From: Aphis gossypii
Taxonomy: Eukaryota; Arthropoda; Insecta; Hemiptera; Aphididae
Direction: 5' to 3'
Assembly (NCBI RefSeq): GCF_020184175.1
Contig: NW_026083086.1
Span: forward strand, 46,188-110,187
Length of the DNA stretch: 64,000 bases
Shown one piece after another: positions 22,713-34,215 of this stretch; the stretch's first letter is position 1; the number at the start of each line of letters is the position of its first letter. Under the pieces are notes generated by a model, which was not told the origin of the DNA, made no database searches, and saw only the letters and a program-made list of their open reading frames with translations. The position numbers and the translations under genes are program-made.

Positions 22713-23513
22713 TTAGTTTTTTTTCGTTTTTTTCGTTTTTACTGGTGGTGTAATACCTGAACCGATTTTGTACGAGTTGCCTTTATACGGGGCGAGATAT
22801 AAGCCATTTCCCAAATGCGCTGGTGTGTTTCTTTTAAATTCATTAACCACTTTAATGACGTTAGCTACACCACCACTTAACGCTCCCAAAGCTGATAAGC
22901 CAGCGAAAATCGGAATAAGTGGTAAAACTTCGCCTTTTTTAGGCATCGTTATTATTCTCGGAACTTTGGTCTTTTTAATTTTAAAGACCTTTCTTGCAAC
23001 GGCCACACATTTTTTAGTCAATTTCATCAAATTTTTTTCACCGATGTTTTTCTTCATAACGTTTTTAGTTGCTTTGATCACCGCTTTATAACCGCACCCA
23101 GAGCCGATTTTACGTTTAGCCTTCATGGTGGTAGTCACACCCCAAGCTACTGCTTTTTCTTTTAAACTGGAATCTTTTGCGTTGAACCTATCCCAGGCTC
23201 GTTGTTCTAATATATAATCGGCTTTGTTACGGTCGTCGATAGAATTACTACGATCGTAACCGATATCGTGCTCTTTACATGCTGAGTCCAAAGGGTTGAT
23301 TCCTTTATCTCCGCGAGCTAAACGAGTTTTTAAATTTGTACCAGGTCCACAATATTGGTATCCTACAAAGAAAAATATTTATAACTTTTTTTTTTTTTTT
23401 AATGTCGTACTAGTCTCTTCCAGGCACGTGAAGTTCAAACGGTAATTTGTTCATAAGCGTGTTGATGAGACCACTGCCTTTATTCTTGTTGTTTCTTCGA
23501 GCGAGTGACATTG
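22713..23513 (-). CDS. Maverick PLA2-like / minor virion protein
   Basis: A PLA2-like motif sits at about 23360-23270 (YCGPGT, then LDSACKEHDIGY): the Ca-binding loop and the HD catalytic pair known from parvovirus VP1 and related virion proteins. Downstream is a Lys-rich region and a Gly/Ala hydrophobic stretch (near 22900) as in minor capsid proteins that disturb membranes. The best start is ATG 23513; between about 23410 and 23355 lies a short non-coding stretch with a good acceptor (CTTTGTAG|GA) but no clear GT donor, so an intron or small insertion is likely. It is divergent from the ATPase gene, 44 bases away. Confidence 0.72.
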
Positions 23514-23557
23514 TGTACTGATGACATTCTCATTGTAACAAAGATATTTATTTAAAA

Positions 23558-24244
23558 ATGAAATTCATTGAACAGAGAATAATACTCGCAGTTGAAAACG
23601 TGGAACCACATACATCTTTTGATAGCTATAGGCATGGGACGCTTCTTCCTAATACTATACGTGCACTTGTCGTAAGTACTTGCGCCTGTGGAAAAACGAA
23701 TTTAATCTTTGCTTTACTAACCAATGTAAACGGAATACGATTTCATAACGTTTACATATATTCTAAAACATTAGATCAACCGAAATATAAAATGTTGAAT
23801 GATATTTTATCAGGCATTGATGGAATACAATTATTTACGTTTTACGAAAACGAATAAGTTATCGAACCCGAAGAAGCTTTACCAAACTCTGTATTTATTT
23901 TCGACGATATTATTTTAGAAAACCAGAAAATCGTAAGAAGTTACTTCTCGGGGTCACGTCATAATTTAATAGATGTCTGCTATTTGGCTCAGAGTTATTC
24001 AAAAGTACCTAAACAACATTTGCGTGATAACGCTAATTTTATCGTTTTATTTAAACAAGATGAAACCAACTTGAAGCATGTTTACATGGAGCATTGTTCT
24101 GGCGACATGTCGTATTCAGAGTTCAAAGAATTTTGCACATCGTGTTGGCGTAAAGGTAGATTTGAGTGTATCGTAATTAATAAAGAATGTGAACTCGACA
24201 ATGGTAGATATCGTCATGGTTTCGACTTATTTGTAGTTATATAA
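23558..24244 (+). pseudogene. Maverick packaging ATPase (FtsK/HerA-A32 type), one nonsense codon
   Basis: A single frame spans the gene with one in-frame TAA at 23855-23857. Walker A is present in altered form (CACGKTNL; the first Gly of GxxxxGKT is Ser), Walker B is VFIFDDI, and the sensor region AQSYSK follows. This is the ATPase that Polintons use to pump DNA into virions. The stop and the missing P-loop Gly suggest it is inactive. The divergent PLA2-like gene shares the 44-base intergenic stretch, a likely two-way promoter. Confidence 0.78.
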
Positions 24245-24822
24245 ACTAACGTTTTTATAAAAATAAGTCATTCGTGAACCTGTCTGCGAATGATGAAGTA
24301 CTCGGAGAATTGATTAAAGCCAAAGAAAATATTAAACGCAAGTATACTGCATTAAAAAAACGGGAAAGCCGAAATTCATTCACTAGTATCAGAAACATTA
24401 AACCCGATTATCGAACCATTGAAAGAAATTAAACGAAATAAACCGTCAACTTCTCAAAGATCGGAACCCATTGTTAACGAAGTAAATAATAAAGATATAG
24501 AAAACAACACGGAAAATTACTCACAAAAATCTCAAGTTTTTGAAACCGACGACTTGTTAGATTCTTCCAATAGAGACAAAACATATGGACCTAAAATACA
24601 ATTAAAAGTGCCATATATTTAGGTAAAAAAGAAATTAAAGTCGTTGACAATACGCTGACTATAGAAGATACTTCATACTCCCTAACACCGGGTCTTTACT
24701 GTTTGATATTTAACAAAATTCCAAAATCATATACTGAAAACGATTTGAAAATATATAAAGCTGTATTAATTAATACATCGGATCACCTAAAAGCAGACGG
24801 AACAAAAATAAAAAATAAAAAA
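24245..24822 (+). pseudogene. Maverick conserved protein downstream of the ATPase, broken
   Basis: Several frame pieces (about 24280-24400, 24419-24622, 24620-24822) together resemble the conserved Polinton protein that follows the ATPase and ends in a TPGLY-type domain (TLTIEDTSYSLTPGLY near 24650-24700). At least two frame breaks are visible, near 24360 and 24622. The 3' end is removed by repeat R1. Function unknown; position suggests a virion or packaging role. Confidence 0.55.
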
Positions 24823-26361
24823 GCGGGCAAGTGAGTACCGCTCTGCTGTACATTAGGTGCCGTATGGATCATTATTATATATTATAGGAGTGTTAAATTT
24901 GAATCCAATGATAGTTATCATTGTATACAAAAAACGATTCTGAACGAAGATGATTTGTCAGCCTAGGATATAATTTCTAGTGGTTGGTGAAAAAGGTGGT
25001 TTATGTTTTAATGGCCTGAATACAACAAAATTTAAGTTCTTTTATAATAATTGTAAGTTAAACTTATGAAAAACCTTGTATTAAATTTTCAACTCTTAGC
25101 TACTTATACAAAAATTTTTATGAAATATACCTACAAAATAATTTGCAAATATTCATGGTTTTGACGAATTTTTGTCAATATTTGAACTTCAAATGCTAAT
25201 AAAAAAAAATTGTGCCCATGTATTCTTCTAATTTTTTAATCACTATAATAATAACTTATGAGGAACTTTGTATTAAATTTTCAAGTATTTTGATAGGGCC
25301 AAAAAAATTTTATCGACACTTCAAAAATATTTTTCAGAAAAATTGAAAATTTCAGTTGTCTATAAATAGCTCAAAAAAAGTCAAAATATTTTGAAATTTA
25401 AATCACGTAAAGAAAACGCGAATCTTAATAACTGGTAAAATTTTCAAGTATCTACGACTTATACTTTTTGAATAATAACAAATATCAAAAATCGTTTGAG
25501 GTTAAACTGTTATTTAACGCGGTTTTGTAAAAATTTAAATTTCAAACACTCATAAAAATTTGTTGTCTCAATCCGGTAGAGTTTTTTTTACAGATATTTG
25601 AAGAAAAATGTATGGAGAACCTTGTACCAAATTTTCAAAACTTAGTTATAAAAGAAAAAATTTTATGATTTTTCAACTTCAAAATTACTTGCAAATTTTC
25701 GCGTTTTCGACAGATTTCGTAAAAATTTGAACTAAAAACGCTTATAAAAAAAAATTGTGACTAACGATTTTTAATTTTTTTAGCTACATTAAAAACAACT
25801 CATAAGGAACCTTGTATTAAATTTTCAAAACTTTTTGGTCATCCAAAAATTTTTTATCGACACTTTAAAAAAAAACTCTCAAAAAAATCGAAAATTTCAG
25901 TGGTCTATAAATAACTCAAAAAAAGTCAAAATTTTTTGAAAATTTAACTATATACGGATACCACTGACATTAACATTTGGTGAAAATTTCAAGTATTTTC
26001 AGTGATTAGTTTTTGAATTACAACCAAAAAAAAAATCGATTTGGTCGAAAACTGGTTTTGCGTAAAAATTGCCGTTTTTCCGTCATTTTTTTTTTGTTTT
26101 TCTCGATTTTTTTGAAAACTGTGGAAAATGTTAACTTTTTACCTCTATAATGCACCAAGGATATTCACTTTTACATCGGAAACCACCCCATTGTTTGAAA
26201 TTGGAGTATTATTTCGACTAGTTATGCTGTACACAGACACAAAAAAAAAAACAAAAAAAAAAACACACATCATTGTAAAATCAATACATTCATCACTTCG
26301 TTCAGAATCTAAAACACACATCATTGTAAAATCAATACATTCACCACTTCGTTCAGAATCT
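24823..26361 (+). repeat. Dispersed non-coding repeat R1, copy 1
   Basis: It begins GCGGGCAAGTGAGTACCGC and ends CTTCGTTCAGAATC, and is a near-full match in inverse orientation to 56962-58453. No coding frame is present. Inside, a phrase like AACCTTGTATTAAATTTTCA recurs near 25070, 25260, 25615 and 25805, giving a degenerate internal period. GATTCTGAACGAAG near the left end (24936) is the inverse of the right end. A 52-bp unit (ACACACATCATTGTAAAATC...) is doubled near 26260-26361, which copy 2 lacks. It interrupts the Maverick gene. Confidence 0.85.
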
Positions 26362-26820
26362 AAAACAACTGGAAATTTAAAAACATAATCTGTCTTGACT
26401 CTTTAGAAATATCTAATCTATAAAAGTGCTGATTGAATCAAAACACACATATTTTTATACAAATACATTATTCACTTGTTTTAGAATTCAAAAAGTTTTC
26501 AGATTTTAAAATACTGGTGAAAGGTTACAAAACATAATTATTTACATACAATGCTTAAAATATTAATAGTTTTTAATTGTTAGTATAGAATGAACTAACC
26601 AGTTTTCAGAAGTCGCACACTTTCCATTTCTCTAAATGTTTCACTGGCTTTGCCATCATCTATATTCTTTAGAGCAATATTCTTAACAAGTCCAATCATT
26701 CGTCTTTTTTTCATTTTGTTGTGTGGTTTTTCATAGTTACCAATATATATACAGTCCATTAGTACTCTGTAAATTCGGAATAAAAATAGAACATAGGTAC
26801 TATATTTTCTTAAATTATAC

Positions 26821-26862
26821 AGTTATAATGTTATATATATATACATATATATATATATATTT
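26821..26862. repeat. AT microsatellite
   Basis: Alternating TA for about 40 bases with short interruptions, in the intron between exons 3 and 4 of the unrecognised minus-strand gene. A second, shorter TA run is at 45300-45318. Confidence 0.85.
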
Positions 26863-27289
26863 TATTATTTTAAATTGCCTTTTAATAAACATAATTAAAT
26901 ACAGTAATAATTTATCAGATTTTAAATAATAAATTACCTGGAGTTGCTTGCTGGCTTTTGAGATATTATTCCTTCAAAATTTGAATCACATATTTTACAT
27001 TTTCCAATTACTTTTATTTAAATACTGCCATTATCTAGTACAGAAGCTCTTCGAAACGAAATGCAACAAGGCAAACTAGTATGGATCCAAAAATGTTCTG
27101 CCATTATTGGTGTCCAGCAACCTTTAGGTAGAACGTAATAAGATCTGGCACTTCTTAAAGGCCTACTGGGGTCAGTTATATCGTATTTTACTTCTTCAGG
27201 TTGTATTTGCCTCCATTCCTCAATAGAAAAAGTGAATACAAATTTCAAAGTGGGTAAACTATCATCAATACTATCATCAGTGAAATCTA

Positions 27290-27926
27290 GGATTTAAAAT
27301 TTAAATATAATAGTTTAAAATATATTTTATTGATCCCAAAAATTTACCTACATATATATTATATAGGTATAAATATTCTTAAATTTCAAGGCATACATTT
27401 TATGTATGAAGTTATGTTTTTCGTAATTAATCTAATATTGGAAAAATAAATTATATAATTGAAATTTATTATATAGAATAGGCGCCCGGAGGGGGGTTAG
27501 ATTGGGCATTTTCCCCGCTGGCTTTTCCAAAATATTTTTTAAATTAAATATTTTTAGATAAATTACTATTCACTATATAACAAATTGAAAGTAGTTATAT
27601 GAATAATAGGTTACCATTATAAAAAATAAGTCAAAAACCATAATAGTCCATAAAAATTATACAGATATTATATTGAGGTCTGCGTAAATATTATAGAGTA
27701 GAAACTATATTTTTAAATTTAAACCAGGGAAGGAAAACGTTTTTAAATATGAAATTATTCTGAATATTTAGTGGTACCTCTTAGCGTGAACACACTGTCT
27801 ATGTTGCGAAAATGTTTAGAAATAAATAAAAAAATATGTGAATTAAATTTCTGCAGATAAAAATATTTTAAAATGTATTTTTTGTTTTAAAAATATAGGT
27901 ATAGCTTTTTAAATTTTGAATTGGAT
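27290..27926. other. Intron sequence of the unrecognised gene, no feature
   Basis: AT-rich, apart from a short GGCGCCCGGAGGGGGG patch at 27481 that looks like the degenerate edge of a small transposon but has no partner that I could find. Confidence 0.4.
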
Positions 27927-29102
27927 CAAAACGTACTATTTGCATCAAATAGTAAACAAAACGTTATATTTGCATAAATTAAATTTTACAACGAATATAA
28001 TTAAATATAATTTTAACTTAAGAAATTAAAATACTTGACTCAACTAAGTGTAATAATATTACACTATACTAATACTTATTCTGTTATTCAATTAAATTTC
28101 TTTAAATTAAGAAAATATATAACTTATAGAAAACCAGTGGTAGCATGTAAATAGACATCAATTTTATTCTCTTCGAGACACGGTAAATTTTATGCATACA
28201 AATAAATTTTAATAATTGTAAAAAACATTAAGAGGACGTCGCACCCGCATGTGTTGTCTCCGTCGCGCGTCGTACAAGTGCGTAGCATAACAAAATTTAC
28301 GCTCAGCAGATCACGTTTATCTCCGTCAATTTAAAATTCAGAGTAAATTGACCTATTATAAAAATTAAAAGCAAGATTATTACCGAGGGCGTCTCATCGG
28401 TTTTTTTATTATATTCTAATTTTAAAGCGAGTTATGAGTATTTTAAAATTGTAAATTGTTGTTATCTAAAAATACTCACAACTCGCTTTAAAAATAAAAA
28501 AACGATGAGATGTCCTCGGTAATAATCTTGCTTTATTTTTTATAATAGGTCAATTTACTCTAAATTTTAATTGACGGAGATAAACGTGATCTGCAGAGCG
28601 TAAAATTTGCTATGCTACCCACTTGCACACGGAGACAACACATGCGGATGCAGTGTCGTCTTAAGCAACTGCCAACTAGCAATCTGCAAGAGTATGGTAC
28701 ATAAAAACAAAATATCAAAAATACAATCATCAATGATTCAATTTCATTGTTAAGACCTTATCGCTAAGTTTGGTGCGCTTAATAATAATGTTTTATAGTT
28801 GTTGTACAAGATTTTTTTTTTGTAATTTAGGTTGGCAAGTTAAACAAAAAATGTATAGGTACCATATATTAAAACTATATAATTTAATAAAATGTAAGAA
28901 TAAAAACAAATTTTAAAATACAGTTGTTTTTGAAAATAGTATATTTTGCATCAATACATTTTCAGTCCTATACCTACCAATTAGTAATTACCATGTATAT
29001 GGGAAATAGTACGTTTTGGAAAATTGATGTAATTAGCACGTTTTGATTTTGACAACATTTTTTACTTTTTATTACGGAATCTTTAGCAAATAGTACGTTT
29101 TG
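27927..29102. mobile_element. Putative non-autonomous element with CAAAACGTACTATTTGC ends
   Basis: A perfect 17-bp inverted pair lies at 27927-27943 and 29086-29102. The same phrase recurs just inside both ends (CAAAACGTTATATTTGC near 27957; AATAGTACGTTTTG near 29006; TAGCACGTTTTG near 29035), like subterminal repeats. The interior is non-coding and holds the fold-back element 28232-28660. I could not find a clear target duplication, so the true ends may lie outside. It sits in the long intron 2 of the unrecognised gene. Confidence 0.45.
28232..28660. mobile_element. Fold-back MITE flanked by TTAA
   Basis: TTAA occurs at 28228-28231 and 28661-28664. The left half (GAGGACGTCGCACCCGCATG...) and right half are inverted copies for about 200 bases each, meeting near 28440, so the whole can form a long hairpin. 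No coding capacity. A TTAA target fits piggyBac-type mobilisation but does not prove it. Confidence 0.8.
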
Positions 29103-29430
29103 CACAGGGGCGGACCTAGCGGGGGTTGGAGGGTCAGCTGACCCATAGTTTTTTTTTTTATTTCATTATTATGTGACCCTTATTTTACAAATTTGAATGT
29201 CATAATACATTAATATTATATACAAATATTCAATATATAATTGTCAAATATTATTTTTTTGTTATACTGTAGGTACCTACTATATAGCCATAAAACCATA
29301 AAGGTAGTATTATAAATTTAAATATAATAATAATATAATATATTATAATATATTATTATAGTTACATGCTGCGGGCGCGCGAGCCGGCGGGTCCGGTGTT
29401 GCGAGTAATTTCAGTAAACATCCGAATAAG
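29103..29430. other. hAT-like edge and GC patch, unresolved
   Basis: CAGGGGCGGACC at 29106 has the look of a hAT terminus and is followed by GGGTCAGCTGACCC, a perfect palindrome. A GC patch lies at 29370-29400. No inverse partner or 8-bp duplication was found. Confidence 0.35.
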
Positions 29431-30025
29431 GTTTAAAAATAAATATGTCGAATTCCTAATTGTTTTATTATTTACTATTATATAAATAATATAGAAAGCT
29501 TTATATAGTAGCTTCAAAATATGAATGTAGAATACCATGCCATCTTTAATAATAAATTATTTTTAAATTTTAAAAATATCTAGTCACCACTTATAATTAT
29601 ATGCAAATTAAACACATCAATTACCTGAATCAGTTGACATTTTTGTCTCAACATCTAATTGATCTAAAGCTGATACGTCTTTTTGAGGTGAAACATCACT
29701 TATTCCCAACACAGTTTTTATCCCATGACGACCTTGTTGAGCAAAAATATGTATTGCATTTTTACTCAAACGTCCATCTAGATGCTTACTTATATCTTGC
29801 CATACAGAATCAGTAGCAGCTTTAATTTCTAAAATGAATTCATGTGGGTATGACTGTAGTATTATTACTTAATTTAAATAAAAGAAGTTATTAAAAAATA
29901 TACAACGTAATTAAGTTTACCTACTTACTTTTTTTGCCATCATCATCAGTGTATATGACATTATCTTTAAAAAGTAAAATTGCTTCAATTACAATTGATG
30001 GTTCTACAGCTGGTTTTCTACCCAT

Positions 30026-31590
30026 ATTATTAAGTACTTGGATTTTGATAGATTCAAAAATTAAAAAAACTACAGGATGTCTAACATTAAAATTTACAAT
30101 TTAAATGGTGGGTACTTACTAGGTACTTTAGTCTTTGAATCAAGAAACATGCGTCTATAATGAAATACTCTCATATAATGCTATATTCCATATACATTAT
30201 ACATATAACATATTTCAATACAATCTGTTTAAATAGGTATTTTAGAATAATGTTGAAAAACCACCACACAGTAACGTTATTTTTAATAACGATTATTAAA
30301 TGTTGAAAACAAACACGCACCGCGATTAGTCTGTGAAATGAAAAACGGCCGGTGACCGTCATGTATCTATAGAGGCCTTAATGTTTAATACCTATATACA
30401 CAGAGGAGTTGCTAATAATTTTGTTGTTTTGGTTCTTTTAATAGACTAAACATTATAAAATTAAGTAGTTATAACTATAAATAGACATTCACTTTAGTAA
30501 TGTTCCTTTTAGTCATCCATGTAAACTTTTCGACAAATCTTTTTTATTAAATTTGTATATTAGATTCAGAATTTTTACGGCAATTAAATTTTTAAATAGA
30601 ACTCTGCTACATGAAAAAAAAATTAAAGAATAGAAAATTAACTATTTTATCTCATTTATAGTATTCCATTTGTTTATTTTCATTTTTCTTATTTAACATT
30701 ACATTTAACTATAATTATTAACTAAAATTAAAAAAAAATACTATGCCAATATTAAGTTTTTATGTGTCAGTAAAAAAATTATGCCTACCTAGATTTATTC
30801 CTAACAATTTGTTTTTATTATTAATATTAATATTTTTATATGTGTGTATGTGTAACTACTTTACTTAATACTGTAATAATTAGTCTCAAACTCTCAATTA
30901 TATAATTAACCTGCTTGTTGTTTTTGTAACACTAATAAATTGAAATTGATGGAAATATTAAATTTTTTTTATTTATTGCTTATAATTTAGATATCCAAAA
31001 CATTCAAAATATATAATTCAAAATTATGAGGTTGTTATTGAAAAAAACTATTGTCAAACAAAAATAAACAGTTAACTTATACAAACTTAAATACTTAAAA
31101 AATGAAGATAATTGAAATCATTGCCCTAGTGGTTTAAATTAGTAAAATTATATTCATACTTAGTACTTACTATTCCTTTCATCCATAAAGCCGATTTCCT
31201 CATGTGAATTTTTAGTTATTGAGGTTATTAGTCTAAAGTCTTACTAAAAGCTCTAATAAAGAAAAAAAGTGAATTATACAAGTAAAAGCCGCCAACTTTC
31301 CACAAAAGTATTGTATACTGAAATATTTATTGTATTGAAAATATTTTATATTATATTTTAAGTCAACACTGATGAGCCCTTTCAAAATGTCGGACCATAT
31401 TTTTGGGCGGTGGTAAGAAGCTATGTATTTCCTTATCAGTTTCCATTCTGATTTAATCTATTCTGTGGCATGGCCTTGGTAATGACTTTATTATTATTAT
31501 AAGATATTATCACCGTATATTTCTGTTACGGCGGCAACATTATTAATATAATTAGCTTAGCACAAGTTTATCCAACTACATTAAACATTA
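30026..31590. other. AT-rich interval without recognisable gene
   Basis: No reading frame with family motifs, no TIR pair and no repeat of note were seen on either strand. It separates the 5' end of the unrecognised gene from the Mutator-like relic that starts near 31845. If that gene has a promoter, it should lie in the first few hundred bases here. Confidence 0.5.
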
Positions 31591-31620
31591 AATATATTGT
31601 CATTCTATTATTTACCTAAC

Positions 31621-31735
31621 CACAGGCAGAAGAAGGAGAAAATCAGCCACAGGCAGAAGAACAAGAAGAAGATCAGCCACAAGAAAAAGGAGAAGAAGAA
31701 CAAGAAGAAGAAGAAGAACAACAACAACAACATTA
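31621..31735. repeat. Purine-rich low-complexity tract (GAA/CAA)
   Basis: Runs of AGAAGAAGAA, CAGGCAGAAG and finally ACAACAACAA. The Lys/Gln-rich open frame across it is a by-product of composition, not a supported gene. Confidence 0.8.
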
Positions 31736-31844
31736 AGCAAGAACATATACGAAAATCCCTGGCATTCGGCTCAATTCAAAATTTTATATTGATAATTTTG
31801 GATATAAATATTATAAAAAAAAGTTACTCGTCAATAGAATAACT

Positions 31845-33320
31845 TTGGTTTGTGAGCCCAATCATCCTATATGTCATGGTTCAGCATCTATCAGTAGAAA
31901 CGAGATGGACAACCAAATTTTGATTGTAGTTCCACACAATCATGAGCCAAATGAAATTGACTTAAATGTGCCATTCCTGAGGAACGCTCTAGGTGAAAGA
32001 GCTATTGATCGGACAATCACAACCCCGTCAATTCGAGGTCTCTATAATAGCGAAATAATTAGGTAAGTTAATTAACTTAATTATTGTGTTGAAATACAAA
32101 TACATAAATTATGCTAATTATATGATAATTTTTTTTAACTTTTGGTAGGCATCCCCAGGCTGCCATTCACTATACATTCCTCCAGGCACAATCCAGAACA
32201 AAAAGGATGAGACTATCGAGACGCCCACAATTATTTCAGGACATGCACAATCTTGCAGAAATGTCTCTCCCCGGAATGCAAATTATGCCTCAACATTTCA
32301 AATTCCTTCAACTGCCTTTTTCAATCAAGAACTGATTATAAATGGAGTAACTGTTGGAATTATTTTTGCGAGTACTTCGGGAATTGAAAAGTATCGTGAA
32401 CAGTTGGCTACAATAGAGATTTTCGGAATAAATGGCACGTATAAGACGCTACCTCAAATGCCAATGAACTTGTGATCTTTCCTGACATTTCAAATTTTCT
32501 ACAAAAGCGTAGTAATCAATTTTTTATAGTTATATTATTCGTTATTACTTATTACTATGCTCTAAATATATATTATTATTTACAATTTAGGCGTTTCCAA
32601 TGGTCTTTGTCCTTTTGGGGAGTGAGACAGAGGAAACGTATTGTGAGTTATTCGCTGTGATACGCAATATTCTATCTTTGAATTATGATGGAATCCGTTT
32701 TGTTACTGATTATGAGCGTGCTCTTATGAATGCTGTCCAGCAAATCTTCCCTAACAGTAACTTACTATGCTGTTGGTTCCATTATACTCAGGTAATATAA
32801 ACAAACACATTTTGTTGATCATACCTGTCAGATAAATTTAATGATATTTATTTTAATGTTATAGTCGGTTGTTAGATATTGTCACCGAAAAGTGAATGGT
32901 GTCTTGAACTTGGTGAAGAGGCATGATGTGGCAGCTCGTAATTTCAGAGTGGTAAATTTGATTTTCTCTTTTTCAAGTAAATATTATTGTATTTCAATTA
33001 TATTTTATATTTCAGGTACTAGCATTGCCTCATCTACCGGCTGAAAGTGGTCATCTGGGGTGCCCTAATTTTTGTATGGAAGATAGATTAAATACGATTG
33101 TTAATTATACCTTTCAGTTTCCTGAAATTAATGAGGTTATAAATCGTTTCCTGATGGACTACATTTATCATTATTGGTTTTTGCAAATTGGTCCACGATT
33201 TTTAAGTGTTTTTGGTCAAGATCACCGGACCAACAATTACTTAGAATCCTTCCATGCAACGTTTCTCACTCAAATTGGACGCCACCCTAATATTTGGGTC
33301 TTTCTTCGCGAGTTGTCTTA
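31845..33320 (+). pseudogene. MULE 2 transposase, N-terminal and core exons
   Basis: Exon pieces: 31845-32063 (donor GTAAG), about 32151-32510, 32591-32792, about 32865-32952 and about 33016-33320, with GT-AG introns. Recognisable blocks are HNHEPNEIDLNVPFLRN, HPQAAIHYTFLQAQSR, GVTVGIIFAST, LGSETEETYCELF, FVTDYERALMNA (second Asp), CCWFHYTQ and NNYLESFHAT (Glu). The first catalytic position, usually in GIDGTYKT, reads GINGTYKT (Asp to Asn, about 32434). A frame change near 32260 and a TGA at 32473 add to the damage. As read it cannot catalyse transposition. Confidence 0.8.
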
Positions 33321-34215
33321 GTTGTACTGACCATACTATGTTCACTATGTTGCATTATCCCATAAATGTTTGTGTTATATGTATGTGTTATGTGTTTTAT
33401 GTTTGTGTAATTGTTAGGTACATGTTTAAAATAATCGACAGTGTAACATCAATTCTTAAGAACAAAATTAGTAAGTGTCATCAATATTTGTATTTAATTT
33501 AATAAATATTTTTTTTCTATTTGCTCTATCTTTTTATTATTGCTTTCATAAGGTTAACCTGGTGTAAAATTTATTTAACACCATTATAGATATTAGGTTA
33601 ATATGTAAATAGTAGTTGTGTTGTGAATATTTGAGTCGTCCAGTTGCATAACGTCGTATGTCCACTTTTAATCAATATTGATATTTTGATAATGTTTATA
33701 TTGTCTAAATATCATTCATATTTGTGTAAAAATATTGAGTTACAAAACGTAGTATATTCTGTATAATTTTCAATTTAAACATTGGATTTAGTTGCAAAAC
33801 AGTGTAAGTCCGTTGATTGTTGTATATCAAAAGAATGTATGTCCCCAGTTTAATAGCACATCCGCAAAACGGAGTAAATCCCTATATATTGATATAGGCT
33901 GACCGTATCAACAGTTACAAAACGTAGTGATATAAATAGAATAATATTTTATTCGTTGATTCCTAAATGTTGTTTATTATTATGATGTTATAACTCAGTT
34001 TATGGTTTAATTTTAAAACCAATGTTGGTTTAAAGTGTTTAAACACTATGATATTATTTTAATAAAGTATGTTTCTATGATAATAATTATCACATGTTTA
34101 TTTAAAAGTAACACAACGTTATCCTACAAACTGTCATTCGTGTAAATACAACACAACTAGTTCGTCTAATTGTTATATTATTTTTTTCTATTAATTAAAT
34201 AATTAATACATTACA

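Larger units (their letters stand above)
9849..24822 (-). mobile_element. Maverick/Polinton fragment, split by a Sailor-like element
   Basis: Two blocks, 9849-11366 and 21812-24822, carry a typical Polinton virion gene set: major capsid, a small basic ORF, a conserved structural-type protein, adenain-like protease and PLA2-like protein (all minus), then a packaging ATPase and a further conserved gene (plus). One reading frame runs across the split. No DNA polymerase B, integrase or long TIR is in the window, so this is only part of the element. The left edge abuts the P-element tail (9784-9848 has no clear feature) and the right edge is cut by repeat R1 at 24823. Several frames are broken. 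Confidence 0.85.
26600..30025 (-). pseudogene. Unrecognised four-exon gene, Cys-containing, N-terminal part only
   Basis: Exon 1 30025-29929 (MGRKPAVEPSIVIEAI...), exon 2 29853 to about 29624 (LEIKAATDSVWQDISKHLDG), exon 3 27286-26938 (FTFSIEEWRQI, YYVLPKGCWTPIMAEHFW, CCISFRRA, GKCKICDSNFEG), exon 4 26766-26600 (YEKPHNKMKKRRM). The splice sites are canonical and exons 2-3-4 join in phase. An A run at the end of exon 1 costs the phase there, and exon 3 has an in-frame TAA at 27020-27018. CKIC could be half of a zinc finger. I recall similar N-termini in large uncharacterised aphid proteins, probably transposon-derived, but cannot verify. No exon is seen below 26600. Confidence 0.55.

Noticed and set aside
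29106..29160. hAT element end (CAGGGGCGGACC)
   Set aside because: It looks like a terminus, but I could find no inverse partner or 8-bp duplication within the window.
31597..31842. Lys/Glu-rich 81-codon frame as a gene
   Set aside because: It is a translation of a GAA/CAA low-complexity tract and has no motif or splice context.
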